This document shows, one piece after another, positions 11,719-24,500 of a stretch of 64,000 nt of DNA. Below the pieces are notes generated by a model. That model made no database searches, had not been told where the DNA came from, and was given only the letters and a program-made list of their open reading frames with translations. Source of the stretch: Poa pratensis (Eukaryota; Streptophyta; Magnoliopsida; Poales; Poaceae); NCBI GenBank assembly GCA_947311845.1, contig CAMZMU010000040.1:55063360-55127359 (forward strand). The letters are read 5' to 3'. How positions within the stretch are numbered: the stretch's first letter is position 1; the number at the start of each line of letters is the position of its first letter. A program made the translations under genes and the position numbers.

Positions 11719-13278
11719 TAGTATCAGAGTGGTTAGCCTCACGACACCGATCCTAGGGTTTCTCACACTTCCCTGCATCGCGCGTCGCCCTAGGGAGATC
11801 GATCTCTTCTCCTCGGGGGCGCGACACCTAGTTTCGATCAAAGATCGCATCGGTTCTTTAGATTAGATTTTAGATCAATTTTGTAATTTCCAAATCTATA
11901 GATTAGATCTAGTTTAGCCAAATAAATTCCTAAATTCCACGATCCTCCGGTGAAAATCAGCGTAGCAAATCCCGGCGCGCAGATTTCGTCGGCTCCTAGT
12001 GCAAACCCGTTCTCGTCGGCTCCTGGTGCAAACCCGACCTTACATACGAGCTAGATCTCGACCGGCTGTCCACACGGCGGCGACGTCGCTCTAAGACGCA
12101 GGCGAGCGCGCAGAGGACGGTTCCCATGGCTCCATGCACCCGCGCGCTCTTCCATGCATCCACGCTACCATGACACTAGATCGGGAGCATAGCAGGTCAG
12201 GAGCAGAACCACTTCCGTTCGTCGCGCCTCGCCGGCATGCCTTCAAGTATCCTACTGGACAAACAAGTCATCGTGTGTGGGGGGGGGGGGGGGGCGATCC
12301 GGTGCGCCAGTACACCTTCACAACTTCACCAAGCTGGATTCTACACCAAGCCGAACATCGACACCAAGTTGTACGACTACATCAGGCTACGACCAAGATC
12401 ATCATCGAACATCTACGAGAAGTGACATCAACATCATCCATGCGCAGGCCGGTGTGGAATACGACTTCATCGACTTCTCCAACAGCAAGGCATCAACACC
12501 ATCATCGCCGCAAGGGACGCCTCCAAACGCGTCGTACCACTTCAAGCCTGCTGCAACATCGCCGACACATCATCACCAAGGTTTACATCAACGTAGTCTT
12601 CATCGGCAACAACGTCAACACACCGCTGCCACCGATGCAACCTCTTCCACAAGGATGGACATGCGTCCTCTGACAGTACTAGTGCAAGACGCCACATGAC
12701 ACCGACGACTGCATCGACCGCGTTCGACGGATAAGACTGCATCAGGAAAAAAACCGGCATCACTATTGTGAAAGCCCCTACAACCGCACACAAGGTTCTG
12801 ACAAAGTCTTGTGTGCTCGGTGGGTTTCCTCTAGTCTTGAAAAAACTGGTGGACTCAACTATGACTGTGTCCTCTGACATCTGCAAGACGCCCCCAACGG
12901 TACTTCTCAAGGTACAAAACGTCATAAAAACCCACAACTGCAGCCCCGTCATATACATCGCGCAATTTTTTGCGTCTCCGGTATAGCGGCTACACCTACT
13001 ACGACGAGTACTACATCGACCACGACTATTCGACTACGGCTACATCACGTTCGGCTACCTCGACATCGACATCAAAGGCAATGTCTACAACAACTCAGTG
13101 GAAACAACTCCAGTCAACTGCGTCTGCATCGTCACAAGCATCCATGACACTCCCGCTGTGACCACGGAGGGAAGAGAGGAGAGACCATCAGAGATGCAGC
13201 TAATGATGGTGGAGAGGAGGAGACGACGGAAGCGCAAGACTTCAAATCCAGTTTCACCCCGCTACGACTGAGGGAGAA

Positions 13279-13454
13279 TGTTAGAAGTATAATACGTATA
13301 GGTATTGGAATATTCTAAAATTAGAGATAGACTCGGTTTATACCTACTACGACTTGCCTTGTATTCTAATCCTCTACCCATTTGTACCTCTGTATAAACC
13401 CCACGAGGCTCAAAGCAATAGAACAACAAATATTAGGGATTCATACTTTCCACA
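13279..13454 (+). repeat. 3' LTR of the 1.9-kb retrotransposon
   Basis: Begins TGTTAG after the GAGGGAGAA purine tract and ends CCACA. The TATA-like CTGTATAAACC is conserved at about 13390–13400. Confidence 0.8.
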
Positions 13455-13461
13455 CATATAA

Positions 13462-13482
13462 CTCTCTACTGAGGCTGCATAG
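13462..13482. repeat. 21-bp flanking direct repeat, right copy
   Basis: Matches 11526–11546 at 20 of 21 positions and is separated from the 3' LTR end by CATATAA. Confidence 0.8.
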
Positions 13483-14240
13483 AATTTTGTTGGCAAGTAA
13501 ACACCGTAGTGCAGAACATGGATCGGGTTCCTTTTTTCTCGGTGAGCCACCGATGGAAGCAGCCCAAAATCTATGGTACTAACCAAACACGGCCCAAACG
13601 ACGCGCTCAGAAACCTCAGCCCTGTCTTGCCTGCATGGGAGACGATATGTGGATAGATACATTAAGAACAAGTCTTCTACGAAGGCGTGCTTCTGTATGG
13701 GCAGCCGGCCGGCTGCATAATTTCGAGGGCCGGAGCAGATCACCCTGCGCGTTGAATGAAGGGACGGCTGCTAGTTTAAAGAATATTTGAGCAAGTCACC
13801 ATGTGGATTCATGGCAAAGCAGCACTGCAAACTGCGGGTTACGTCCTCTGACTGCATCATTCTCAAAGCTAGCTTCGAGGCGGATTGTCAAAGCTAGCTG
13901 GTGCTGGTCTCCCACGATTCCACGAAGCCACGAACCAACACACTAACTTGTTATACTAACATGGATAGGTTTGATCTTTGATGGCGTCAGCGTTAATTCC
14001 ACCAAGGAGAGACAATAGAGTACGTTCATGGATCTCAGTTGTTCAAGTACGAACATGGTGCAGAAGCCAGCTTCTCGTTGAACCAGTGAATTTCTTGTCG
14101 CTGTCGCAGAGTGGCCGGCTCAGGACCTCTTCCGGATTACCCACCGAATATACATACTAGTGAAGACCATTTCTTTCATGTCCCGATATGTGTAAGGCTC
14201 ATGTTTGAAAAGGACAAACACTAACGGATCCTCCTTCCCT
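13483..14240. other. Upstream region of the germin-like gene
   Basis: No gene recognised. This is the likely distal promoter of the germin-like gene, and its left border is set by the retrotransposon insertion. Confidence 0.5.
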
Positions 14241-14250
14241 CTATATATTG
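14241..14250 (+). promoter_or_regulatory. TATA box of the germin-like gene
   Basis: CTATATATTG lies about 140 bp upstream of the ATG at 14385, which implies a 5' leader of about 110 nt. Confidence 0.65.
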
Positions 14251-14384
14251 GTCTGCGCCAACCCTCAGAATCATCACTCGACGGCAGCAGCACTGCAGCG
14301 GCATCATCACACACGAACGAGCACAACTCTACAGTGAGAAACCTGCTCATTCCTCTGCTCAAACTCACTTGATTTAGCATCCAG

Positions 14385-15125
14385 ATGGCATCACGATTCT
14401 TTCTCCTCGGCCTTTTGGTTGCATCGGTTTCTCATGCTTTCGCCTCCGACCCAAGCATGCTCCAGGACTTCTGCGTCGCCGACAAGATGTCGCAAGGTAT
14501 GCCAAAGTTATCACACGGCAGTACGGCATATAATACGCAACAATTCTTGAGATTATCTTTACTGAATCCGTATAATTACATGTGTGCAGTTCTAGTCAAC
14601 GGATTTGCATGCAAGGACCCCAAAGCCGTCACCGCGGAGGACTTCTTCTTCTCCGGCCTCCACATGGCCGGCAACACGAGCAGCAAGCAGGGCTCCGCCG
14701 TGACGGCGGCCAACGTCGCGCAGATCGCCGGGCTCAACACCCTGGGCATCTCCCTCGCCCGCGTCGACTACGCGCCCTACGGACAAAACCCGCCGCACAT
14801 CCACCCGCGCGCCACCGAGATCCTGACGGTGCTGGAGGGCTCGCTCTACGTCGGCTTCGTCACCTCCAACCCCGGCAACAAGCTCTTCGCCAAGGTCCTC
14901 AACAAAGGAGACGTCTTCGTATTCCCGCAGGGATCCATCCACTTCCAGTTCAACTATGGGACCAACAAAGCAGTGGCCCTTGCAGCCCTCAGCAGCATGA
15001 ACCCCGGGGTGATCACCATAGCCAATGCCGTGTTTGGATCGAAGCCCGGCATCTCCAATGATATCCTCGCCAAGGCCTTTCAGGTGGACAAGATGGTTGT
15101 AGACCGCATTCAAGCCCAGTTCTGA
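14385..15125 (+). CDS. Germin-like protein (secreted cupin), two exons
   Basis: Germin-like proteins are extracellular manganese-binding cupins, usually hexameric; some have superoxide dismutase or oxalate oxidase activity. The exons are 14385–14496 and 14590–15125, with a 93-bp GT–AG intron, giving 215 residues, the family's usual size. A signal peptide occupies about residues 1–21. Germin box A is QDFCVAD, with C30 and a second cysteine C45 forming the conserved disulfide. Box B (HIHPRATE) supplies H107, H109 and E114, and box C (GSIHFQF) supplies H155, the four metal ligands. N66 lies in an NTS glycosylation site. The intron is a multiple of three and stop-free, so unspliced mRNA would stay in frame and encode 246 residues. 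The activity cannot be told from sequence; true oxalate oxidases form a different subgroup. Confidence 0.95.
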   Translation: MASRFFLLGLLVASVSHAFASDPSMLQDFCVADKMSQGMPKLSHGSTAYNTQQFLRLSLLNPYNYMCAVLVNGFACKDPKAVTAEDFFFSGLHMAGNTSSKQGSAVTAANVAQIAGLNTLGISLARVDYAPYGQNPPHIHPRATEILTVLEGSLYVGFVTSNPGNKLFAKVLNKGDVFVFPQGSIHFQFNYGTNKAVALAALSSMNPGVITIANAVFGSKPGISNDILAKAFQVDKMVVDRIQAQF

Positions 15126-16303
15126 AGTATCGTCTAGCTAGAGATTTCTTTCTTAACGGAAGTATGATTTAAGATTCTTTCGTTCTTTGTGCTATTCATA
15201 TACGTGCATGTTGCTTATTTACAATTCTATACGCATTTTATTGAGAAATCACCACCTATTGTTGTGTCGATCTACCACTTATGAAAAAAATGAACAATTA
15301 CTTCCATGGTATCGAAGGACATTGATTGTAACAGATCTGTGGTGCTGTAGGCTACTTGTTCGTATGAATCAACAGTTCGAGATTCATGATCTGAGTGCGG
15401 CTATTGAGTTGTGTATGTGCGGTTCCCAACGACGTAAAAATGCGCGCCCTCGAGGACAGAAGGCCTGGCATTTGGTGAGGAAGTGGAACTGGAATAGAAA
15501 AATTGTCTCCGAGCAAAAAGCAATGTTTGAAATATCATGCATTTCAATTTATCAACTGAAGAGACACCATAGAAAAGGTTCCAACCTGAAGTGCACATAA
15601 GTACTTCACATGTCTACCATCTATACTCCAAACAAATAACAAACTGAGCAGTCGAATCGTATAGCTACTTCGAACAACCTACTGTACCGCTATGTCTAAC
15701 TAAACCGAATCTCCATTGTCACGACGACAGTCAAAATGGTGAGGCGATTACGACATCCTTAATCTCCTCCACGCTCTATTAATTCTTGCTCCAGTGGTAC
15801 AACTAGCACCACCGGAGACGCCTGGAGTAGTGTGTCCGACGGATATCTTGAAATCTGGTCTCTTTTCGCGTTCGTTTGTGTGGTTGCGGATAGTTACTTC
15901 CCATTTATGGTCCTCATCATTGACGATGGTTGATGTTCTGGTGTACTGGTCCTTTAGGATCTTAACACGACGAATTGCCATCTGTCTATTACAGTAAACT
16001 CTACTACGTCAATGTTTGCCCGGCTCCGGTGATAGAGGTGCGACGACGACAACGCGCTTTCAGCTCGCTGCGGTATTTGTAGTCGTTGCTAGATAGTTCA
16101 GTGACTTGTTTCTAATTTTATTACTTTTGGTGTTTTGGTGATCTGTATATTGTTGTTGATATTTATTAATAAATTAATGGATTTTTTCGCCAAAGAAAAA
16201 ACAAATTCATGGGTCATTTGCGCGTCTTAATAAACTAAATATTCTTCGAAAAGGAGAATAACCCCTAGACTCTGCATTGATTGATCCACACAAAATATAT
16301 GTA
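15126..16303. other. 3' flank of the germin-like gene, no further gene
   Basis: A 137-codon open frame at 15187–15600 has no recognisable domain and no exon features. The stretch from about 15990 to 16200 ends TTTTTTCGCCAAAGAAAAAAC and may be the 3' end of an old plus-strand retroposon, at low confidence. Confidence 0.4.
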
Positions 16304-16697
16304 CTCACTCCGTTTAGGTGTGTTAGGCCCCTACGGAAAGACTCTGCGACCAAGGCGGCTGATCATTGGCTACTAGCGACTCATATATCCTCCAATCAAC
16401 GATTAAGTAAACCGGTTTTGCATGTAGGACAATTAAATAGGGCACCTAACAGACGTCTTGGCCCACATGAAAATAATTCATTTTTGCATGCGTGATGAGA
16501 TTTAGAGAAATTGCCCAACCAAGAGGAGTAAATCGTACATGTATTGGTCAAGTGCATGTAAACCGAGCATAAAAGAGAGAGAATTAATAGGGCCCTAATT
16601 AATAGCACCTCTTAATTGCAAAACGAGGCCTTATTTCTGTATAGTTTCCAAACAAATAGATTTTGGCTAGTTGCCTAACACACCTAAACGGAGGGAG
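16304..16697. mobile_element. Stowaway-like MITE, 394 bp, in the iminopeptidase promoter
   Basis: The left terminus CTCACTCCGTTTAGGTGTG and the right terminus CACACCTAAACGGAGGGAG are inverted copies over about 22 bp with one mismatch. TA flanks both ends (16302–16303 and 16698–16699). The terminus and TA duplication fit Stowaway. It ends about 340 bp before the iminopeptidase start codon and may contribute promoter sequence. Confidence 0.85.
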
Positions 16698-16949
16698 TAT
16701 TATTTAAAAGCAAGGCAATAGCAGGTATCAACTCCAACACGCTACCACTGGCTCTATGGTAAAAGATCAAAACAAATAAACAATACACAACGCTTAAGCT
16801 AAATCCTGGAGAAGGGATCTCCACGTGCATCGACGATAGCGAGTCCAACCACGGGTCGATATTAGAATTTTCAACCCCAGAGCCGAGTTTCAATCGGCCG
16901 TCGTCACATCGGCGTGCTTCCGTTTCGCGACCGCCGCTGCGCTCGCCCT

Positions 16950-16973
16950 CCACCACCACCACCACCACCACCA
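16950..16973 (+). repeat. (CCA)8 microsatellite in the 5' leader
   Basis: Eight CCA units lie about 60–85 bases upstream of the iminopeptidase ATG, probably within its 5' untranslated region. Confidence 0.85.
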
Positions 16974-17034
16974 ACCGGCCTTCCTCGCCGTCCGCCTCCG
17001 GCTCCCGCACCACCGGATCCCGGCGAAGAGGGCC

Positions 17035-20000
17035 ATGTCGTCCTCGTTGGCCGCCGGAACAGCCGCGTCGCACCAGGCCGGGGCGTGGTACGCGGTGCCG
17101 GACCTCAGCCTCCGTGACCACCGGTTCGCCGTCCCGCTCGACCACTCCTCCTCCGGCTCCCCCTCCATCACCGTCTTCGCCCGCGAGGTCGTCGCAGGTG
17201 AACGAATCGCGCTTCTCCTCTCCTCCCCGCTACGCCGACCACGCGGGGGCTCTCCCCTCGCGGTCTCGGGATTAGGGGATAAGATAGCCATGCTGCACAT
17301 CCGCTGCGGTACCGATCGGTGGATAGGTCTCAAGTAGAATGCCGCCTGCTCGTTTGGTCGCTCCGTTTTTGTGGATTTTCTGTTCAGGGGCACAGTACAT
17401 CCTGTGATTTTCCTAGAGAGCTTGAATTAGTAGTACAGTATATGATTTAGAAAGTAGAGCATTGTTTGTTAGATTTCAGAATGGACCGTGCAGACATTGA
17501 CGAACCTTTTGCATTGTCCACTGGCACGATCATGCTAAAACGCACCATTCCAGCTTGCTTATTTAAAGTTACATAGAATTTGGATTAAGTTGATGTAATC
17601 TGTCCAACATTGTAGAACACCGCGTGTTGATTTCATGCTGGGGAGCTTGCTTAAGTTGTTGCTTGTTGGCTTCTGTGTTTGTCACTCTTCCTGCACTGAA
17701 TTTACATGACTCTTTTAAGTGCATCATTGCAGCCGGCAAAGAAGAGGCACCTTTACCTTATTTGATGTACCTACAAGGCGGGCCTGGATTCGAAAGTCCC
17801 CGTCCCATGGAAGCAAGTGGATGGGTAAAGAAAGCATGCGAAGAATACCGCGTGGTATTGCTAGATCAGGTGCATTCCTATTTCTTTTGCAGGTGCTCTG
17901 CACTTTTTGTTTTTGTCACCTCTTGCTCTTCTTGTGCTGACACCCTACTTTGCAGAGAGGAACAGGATTGTCAACACCGCTGACAACATCATCTCTTTCT
18001 CAAATAACATCTGCAGCAGAGCAAGCGGAGTATTTGAAGCATTTCAGGGCTGATAACATAGTTAAGGATGCAGAGTTTATTCGTCTGCATCTTGTACCAG
18101 ATGCCAAGCCCTGGACAATTCTGGGACAGGTATAGTATGTAACGTCATGTGACCTTGATGCACTTGTTCCCGTTCCATTTCTTGTTGTTACAGCCCTGTT
18201 ATTTACACCGTCTACCCTCTATTCCATTACAGAGTTATGGTGGATTTTGTGCTGTCACATATTTGAGTTTTGCTCCAGAGGGCCTGAAATCTGTCCTGTT
18301 AACTGGAGGGCTTCCACCACTAGGAGAGCCCTGCACTGCAGATACTGTGTACAGAGCCTGCTATAAGCAGGTTCAACAACAAAATGAGAAGTACTATAAG
18401 AGATATCCTCAAGATATACAAGTCATTCATGAGGTCGTAAGATACTTAAGTGAATCAGAAGGTGGAGGGGTAAGTCACCCTTTGTTTGTTTTTGCATTTC
18501 CTTTCCCATGTTAATTTCGAAACTTGTATCTTATTATGCAACAACTTTTTTTATCAGGTTCTTCTTCCATCAGGTGGCAGGCTAACTCCTAAGATGTTGC
18601 AGTGCCTTGGACTGTCTGGTTTAGGTTCTGGTGGAGGATTTGAAAGACTGCACTACCTGTAAGAAATACATCACGTTTTTTATCATGATTTGGAAAAATA
18701 ACGCAACTGTTCTTATATGTGTCACTCCTATTTTGTCTCGGGAAGACTCGAGAGGGTGTGGGATCCTATACTAGTTCCTGGCGCAAAAAAGAATATAAGC
18801 TATTACTTCCTGAAAGAGGTACTCAGCATCACAATACCCCCATGATGTCGGTCTTTGAAATTTAGCATATTTCTAGTGGCCAATGCTCTTGTCGTTCTTT
18901 TTTTACACTTCACATGTTTCTAACGGGTAACCTTAATTATTTTATGCAGTTTGAAATGTGGTTAGGTTTTGATCAAAATCCTATTTATGCTCTCTTGCAT
19001 GAGTCTATCTACTGTGAGGTAACTACGAAACCTGTAGCACTGTTTAGCCGGTACAACGACATTATTCTGTTGTTCATCGTCTAGTATTTTTCATGGATGC
19101 AGGGATCTTCATCAAAATGGTCAGCCGATAAGATTTTTGGTGAATATGGAAGTTTGTTTGATCCTATTAGGTCTACAGAAGAAGGACGTCCTGTGTATCT
19201 TACTGGAGAGGTATGTTCAAGTGAAACATCATTCATTACAGTCATGTTCCTTGCTAAGTTAGTAACCCATGAAGTGAAAGACATATTTTGCAGGTTATTT
19301 TCAACCAATAAATTGTCTGTAGTTTTACCTAAATATGGCAATTACAGAATTGAATTTCATTTGTTGATCTTCCCAACGTTAACTTGGGTTGACAATGTTC
19401 TTTGTAGAAAGGGATGGTATACAGGGCAAGAACTCTCCTAGTTTAGCTATTAACACTACCTTTTCAGTACCTCGGTAACCTTCAGATAATCCATGTTGAG
19501 ACTGAACTATTCAGTGAAGAGGACACCGCGTAACAGCATCCGTTGAGTTGATATCATCGCTAAGATTTAGTACAAATTTTCTAACATGTATTCATTTTCC
19601 GAAACGCAGATGATATTTCCATGTTTCTTCGACGAGATCAATGCTTTACGACCCCTAAAGGAGGTTGCCCATTTGTTAGCTGAAAAGGAGGACTGGCCTC
19701 CATTGTATGACATCAGCGCTTTGAACAACAATAAGGTTCAGTCTTCTTCCTAAGATTATATCCTCCATATTTTAAAAAAGAGACTGGCAACTGCTTAGTT
19801 TCATCATGGGTGTTCGGTGCGCCGGCTGCTTAGTTCTATTGTAGGTGCTTAATTTCACCCCAGAATTTGCCTGCTTTCTTATTTGTCTTGACATGTGTTA
19901 TGTTTTGAATTTAATTTCTATAGCATTTGCTTAAAATGTATGCATACAAACAAAAGAAACGTTAATCTTCTACATATTCATGGTAGTGCTATCGCACCAC

Positions 20001-20264
20001 AAGGTTTGGTAGCGAAAGAACTTTATGCTTGTTTTCATCTGATGCATGGTCTATGGCGGCACGCTGCAGGTTCCCGTGGCCGCTGCCGTGTACTACGAGG
20101 ATATGTACGTCAACTTCAACATTGCCAAGGAAACGGCCTCCCAGATCGCCGGGATCCGGCTGTGGGTGACCAACGAGTACATGCACTCGGGCCTCCGTGA
20201 CGGTGGCTCCCTCGTTTTCGAACATCTCATGGGTCTTTTGAAGGGCAAGAAGCCTCTGTTTTAG
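17035..20264 (+). CDS. Proline iminopeptidase-like alpha/beta hydrolase, ten exons
   Basis: Enzymes of this family (EC 3.4.11.5, peptidase family S33) release N-terminal proline from peptides. The exons are 17035–17197, 17733–17869, 17956–18129, 18233–18469, 18558–18658, 18746–18818, 18950–19018, 19103–19210, 19610–19735 and 20070–20264. All introns are GT–AG, and the total of 1383 nt keeps frame and encodes 460 residues. LQGGPG (68–73) is the oxyanion-side HGGP-type loop. DQRGTG (99–104) follows. GQSYGG (157–162) is the nucleophile elbow with S159. D407 (YYED) and H435 (EYMHSGL) complete the likely triad. No clear signal or transit peptide is seen, so a cytosolic site is likely. The first exon is GC-rich, as in many grass genes. 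It converges with the subtilase gene, with 1.3 kb between stop codons. Confidence 0.93.
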
Positions 20265-21573
20265 AGCCGCGACAATAAGCATTGCGTTTTCTCGTCGAGA
20301 AATGAATAACATCAATTCCTGGTTAATATTTTTGAAAATTTGCACAGATCTGGCGGGTACTTTTGGTGTTCCATACATACATACATGCGGACGTAGGATC
20401 AAACTAGGCTATGCAGAATTTGTTAAATCCTGAAACAGAAACATGTCAGACAAAATAAATAACTTTGACGAAGAAAAAACTTCGAAGCCAAAAATAACTT
20501 TTTATACTTTGAAGGGAGGTCTGGGCTTCATCGGAGAAGTCTAAATCTCATGCGAAACAGGGTCTATAGGCATAGGTCGATGCTTTATTGGCTCTTTTTA
20601 TACTTTGAAAGAAGTCTAAACCTCATGCGTCAAGCATCGACCTATACCTATATGCAATCTCAAGCATCGACGCGTGTTGGGGTGATCAGCTGTTCAACCG
20701 AACTTCTTTCGCCTCATTCCTACTAATCATGCCTTTGTTTTCGTACGGTTTTTCGTCCCAAACAATGAATAGCAACATCACTTCTTCTATATGTTGAAGA
20801 GCAATTTGTCTTGCTTGTATCTCAGTGTAAGTCAAATGCGATTTATAATCATTATTAGGTACCCTGAGTGCCAACATGGTACCTTCACAGGGCTTTGTAG
20901 CTTCTTAGAAAACAAGGCTTCTTGTAGCATTGGAATTTTCTCTCGATCAGGTGCTACCATGCAGGAGTGCAGACTAAAAAAAAAATTCTTCCTTTTATTT
21001 TGAGAGGGAGTAGATATATTGATACGCATATCTCACTCAGCGGAAGATAAGGGCAATGACATATTGGCAGTGAGTTTCCTTCAGTGGTGGTATATTTGTT
21101 CGATGGCATATATGCATATCAACTCTTCGTGAGCGTTCCAAAAAAACTCTCTGCGAGTGGTACATAAGCAAAGCAAATTCTCTATTCATTCTAGCTTCTC
21201 CCTAGGTGAATTAGCACCCATCGATCATGTCCCAAAGGCAGTGTATTATTACATAGGCAAAATTTTGAGCAACTACGAAGAACTAGGTGGCTATGTAATC
21301 TTCAAACTGAGTGAATCTTCCATGCTGTTGCAGAAAATCTGAACCAGCTCTCTCTTGGCTCAGAATAAAACATGAGCCATGCATCCCCAGCCACGGTGCT
21401 GAGACGAGCTTCCATCTGACGCCCATTGCAAGCTAAAATCATGATCAGGGATCTCCAGCGTAGCTGAGCTTCTTTGTGTCCTGTGGACCGGCGTGGCTCC
21501 GGTAATCTTACCATGGCTGACAGCCAGAAATGCAGGTGCCAAGAACTTATTTGGCCCCAAACAACTTTTCATG
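20265..21573. other. Convergent intergenic region between iminopeptidase and site-1 protease genes
   Basis: Contains both 3' untranslated regions and an inverted repeat at 20563–20653. No gene recognised. Confidence 0.5.
20563..20653. repeat. Short inverted repeat, 22–23-bp arms
   Basis: The left arm (20563–20584, with ATAGGTCGATGCTT) and right arm (20632–20653, with AAGCATCGACCTAT) pair over about 20 bases around a 47-base loop. It could be a MITE remnant or a foldback in a 3' UTR. Confidence 0.6.
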
Positions 21574-24500
21574 TTATACCAAACTTGTTAGACGACCAGT
21601 TGCTGTTCCTTTCCTTCGTCGACGGCGCTTTTGTTGTGCTCTGCAACTGAGGTACACCATAAGGCCTGCATGTTGGAGAAGCAGATGAGCAATTACGCAC
21701 GCCTTTCTCATATATATAAATATATTTGATATTAAGTATACATTATACTTACAGGTAGTGGCAGCAAAGCAAGGTACCATCCATTGGCTTGCCACTAACA
21801 TTCCTATGTCAACCTGCACAATAGTAGACTAGTAGTCAGTGCCACAAAAGCCAGCAAGCTCAAGACAATGGATGAAGAAAGGAAAAGAAGAAAAGTGTTG
21901 CTTGACGAGAGAAAGACATGATACCTCTTCATGACTAAGAAAGCCGAAGTAATCTCTTTTATCATAAAACTTATTAGCATTTGGTGTTGAAAGAGTTTTT
22001 TGCAAGCCAGCTTCATCTTGTCTGTTCTCGGAAGCTTTTATTGTTAGATTGGGAGTACTAGAAACATCACTCTCTTGGTACTCTGGCAGCTTTCTTGTTG
22101 TGCCTGTTGGTTGAATACCATAACCTTTTGTTCCCCAAACTTCAAACCGGGAATCTTTGTGACAGATCAATTCCTTGCCAGCGACAGTTGAATACGTTGA
22201 AAAATTTACATCGGGTCTACGCAAGGGTTGCTGGATGTTCTCGAAAACAGGAAATTTCAACTGAGCTGCTTCTGAGAAAAGGATCGGATCTCTGACTCTG
22301 TTCCCAGCAAATTCCACAATTTTTCTCAGTAGCCAATAACAGTTTGTTACCATGTGACTACTGTCAAGACAATTTGAATCTCCATATACTGCAATTCTCC
22401 CTTGGCCTGCTTCAATCATACCAAGAATCGAGTAGAGCTGACAAGGAGAAATTAATAAGCCTTGGATACCAAATTCATATGGCAGTGTTACATCATGTAA
22501 AGTTTGAGAAAAAATAGTATGTAGCGTCGAAAGAGTCCAGCAAACTATTACTGTGGATAAAGTTGTGTGACCAAAACAAAATACGAACTTGTATCACAAG
22601 GAGCCACTTAGCCACTATTAAACCATAATGAAGGTAAAACCATCACAACAATTATGCTACCTATCTGCTCCAACTATAGCCTTTTATGAGTTAGCCATTA
22701 TCATCTTCCTCAAAGTCTAGAAAGGGAAGGCAGGGCACTAAGAGCAAGCCCTACAGCGGACTGTTTTGTTTAACCATCCTGAATGCAGCCAAGTGTGTGT
22801 GTCCCCGAGGGTTTTAGTTGGGTTTTATACTTTCTTTTGATGAAAAAGTCCGTTCTGGCTCAAATTTTGTACATAGTTTTGCTCTCTTGCTTAATGAAAG
22901 ATGTGTATTGCTTTTGCACATTCTCCTGAAAATTCATCTTCATCAAGTACAAGTAATATAGTTGGATATTATACAAGGATACTGACTGAAAAATCTAGTG
23001 AAAAATCTAGATTACACCCTTTGCAACATAAACCTGAACTTCAAAAGAGTCACGTACGACGAGAAATTCCAAAACCAACGCAAATAACCCCCGAGTCTGG
23101 TGTTGGAAGCAGTTTTGCCAGTGTCGATGACTGATACCCAAGCAGGCTATTAAAGTCGAAGGGTCATGGCAAACTGGGGTCGACTGCTGACTTGTCTGGA
23201 ACGTCGAGAAACAACTATCGATGTAGCAAAATCACTCATAAATTTGTTTAGCTCATTTAATTGAAGTAAATCTAGCAGTATAAATAGCTAGAGCTTCTGT
23301 TTAACCAACAAAGTGTTACATGTTCAAGGGGCTACCATCACGAGGTTTACATAATCTCCTAACCCACACTCACAGGTAAAAGAATATGATATCAAAAAAT
23401 ATCCAACTAAAAGGGTAATAGATGCTAACCTTGCTCTTTTCCTGGGACTGGGAGTTTTGTGTATCTGGAGTTGAGCTATCCTGTGCAGTTTTGGAGTTTT
23501 CCTGTAGTTCAAAGCTATGCAAAAAACCTCCTGCTGGGAACTGCACTATGTCAGTCCCAGAAGCATAGTGAGACTGCTCACCATTGATTGAGAAGTCGCC
23601 ACTCAGTATTTTGTCCCCAAAAGCAATGCCAAATGGTGCCAAAAGTTCGTTAAGCGCAGGAATATTTGCACCTCCAGTAATCGGAGTCCACCAACTGCGG
23701 GTATTTTCATCAAAGAATGTCATCTTTACCATTGTATCAACATGATACCACTCAGCAAAAACAGCAAGGCCCAGCCCTTTATGTACAACATCATCCCTGA
23801 GTTTCTGAATCTCTTCACTGAAGTACTCGTCCTCGAGATCAACCATGAGCAGTGTACCATAACTGCTAGCATCAAAGCAGGTAAGTGGTGACCCAAGGGT
23901 CTCAATATAGTATCCTGCATCTCTCAGCATGTTGAACAGTATGTGGAAATTTGTGTGCAGGTGATCACCATGCCAATCAAGGATATCGTTATGCACATTA
24001 AGTGAATCCCTTGGAACATATCCAGATGGGTACTTGATATTATGAAATTGGTCCCACAGTATTCTTCTTGACCTAACAGGTGTTGGAATAACAATGATCT
24101 TCAGATAAAGAACACACGTACTAATTCGTGGGCTGCTTTCCCCCTGAGCAGCTGGGCTGTAAATCGACAGAGTAACATTGCCACTAATTATACCTGAAAA
24201 CTGAGAACCTTCGCCTTTAACTTGCATGTGCAGGGCAAGGTACCCTGTCCAAGGCCAGATGGTGTCAGAGTACGTGAAGTGAACACTAAGAAGATTGCCC
24301 ACATCTTCAGATGGCTGCCATACAGGTGGATCCTTGACATAACCAATCACTCCCATCCCGTTCAGAATTGTAGCATTGAAGACCACTGGCATGGCTCCAG
24401 CGTACAGAGGTTGACGACAAAAAGGCCAGAAATATGGACAGTCGGTGAAGTCAAGCGTGTTAGGAAATATGCTTGCACGTGGTTGGTAATTTTTCAATAT

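Larger units (their letters stand above)
11547..13454 (+). mobile_element. Non-autonomous LTR retrotransposon (Copia-like), 1.9 kb
   Basis: Two similar LTRs of 172 bp (11547–11718) and 176 bp (13279–13454) begin TGTTAGAAGTATAATACG and end TTCCACA. The 5' LTR is followed by TATCAGAGTGG, a match to the initiator-methionine tRNA primer site typical of Copia elements. A purine tract (GAGGGAGAA) precedes the 3' LTR. The 1.56-kb interior has no recognisable gag or pol, only low-complexity, threonine/serine-rich open frames and a 16-base G run at 12279–12294, so it must depend on another element. Flanking CATAG/CATAT is a likely 5-bp target duplication with one mismatch. Confidence 0.8.

Noticed and set aside
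12134..12700. Overlapping open frames of 140–179 codons inside the small LTR retrotransposon
   Set aside because: Composition is simple (Thr/Ser/His/Arg) and the frames overlap on both strands. They resemble no gag or pol, and a 16-base G run crosses them.
15187..15600. 137-codon open frame downstream of the germin-like gene
   Set aside because: No domain, no GC-rich grass-gene character and no exon structure. It lies in likely 3' flank and looks like chance.
17035..20264. Recent bacterial transfer of the proline iminopeptidase
   Set aside because: Ten exons with grass-type introns and a GC-rich first exon point to an old, resident plant gene.
20563..20653. MicroRNA precursor
   Set aside because: The stem is only about 20 bp with an ordinary loop and no sign of a conserved mature sequence. 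A MITE or foldback remnant is simpler.
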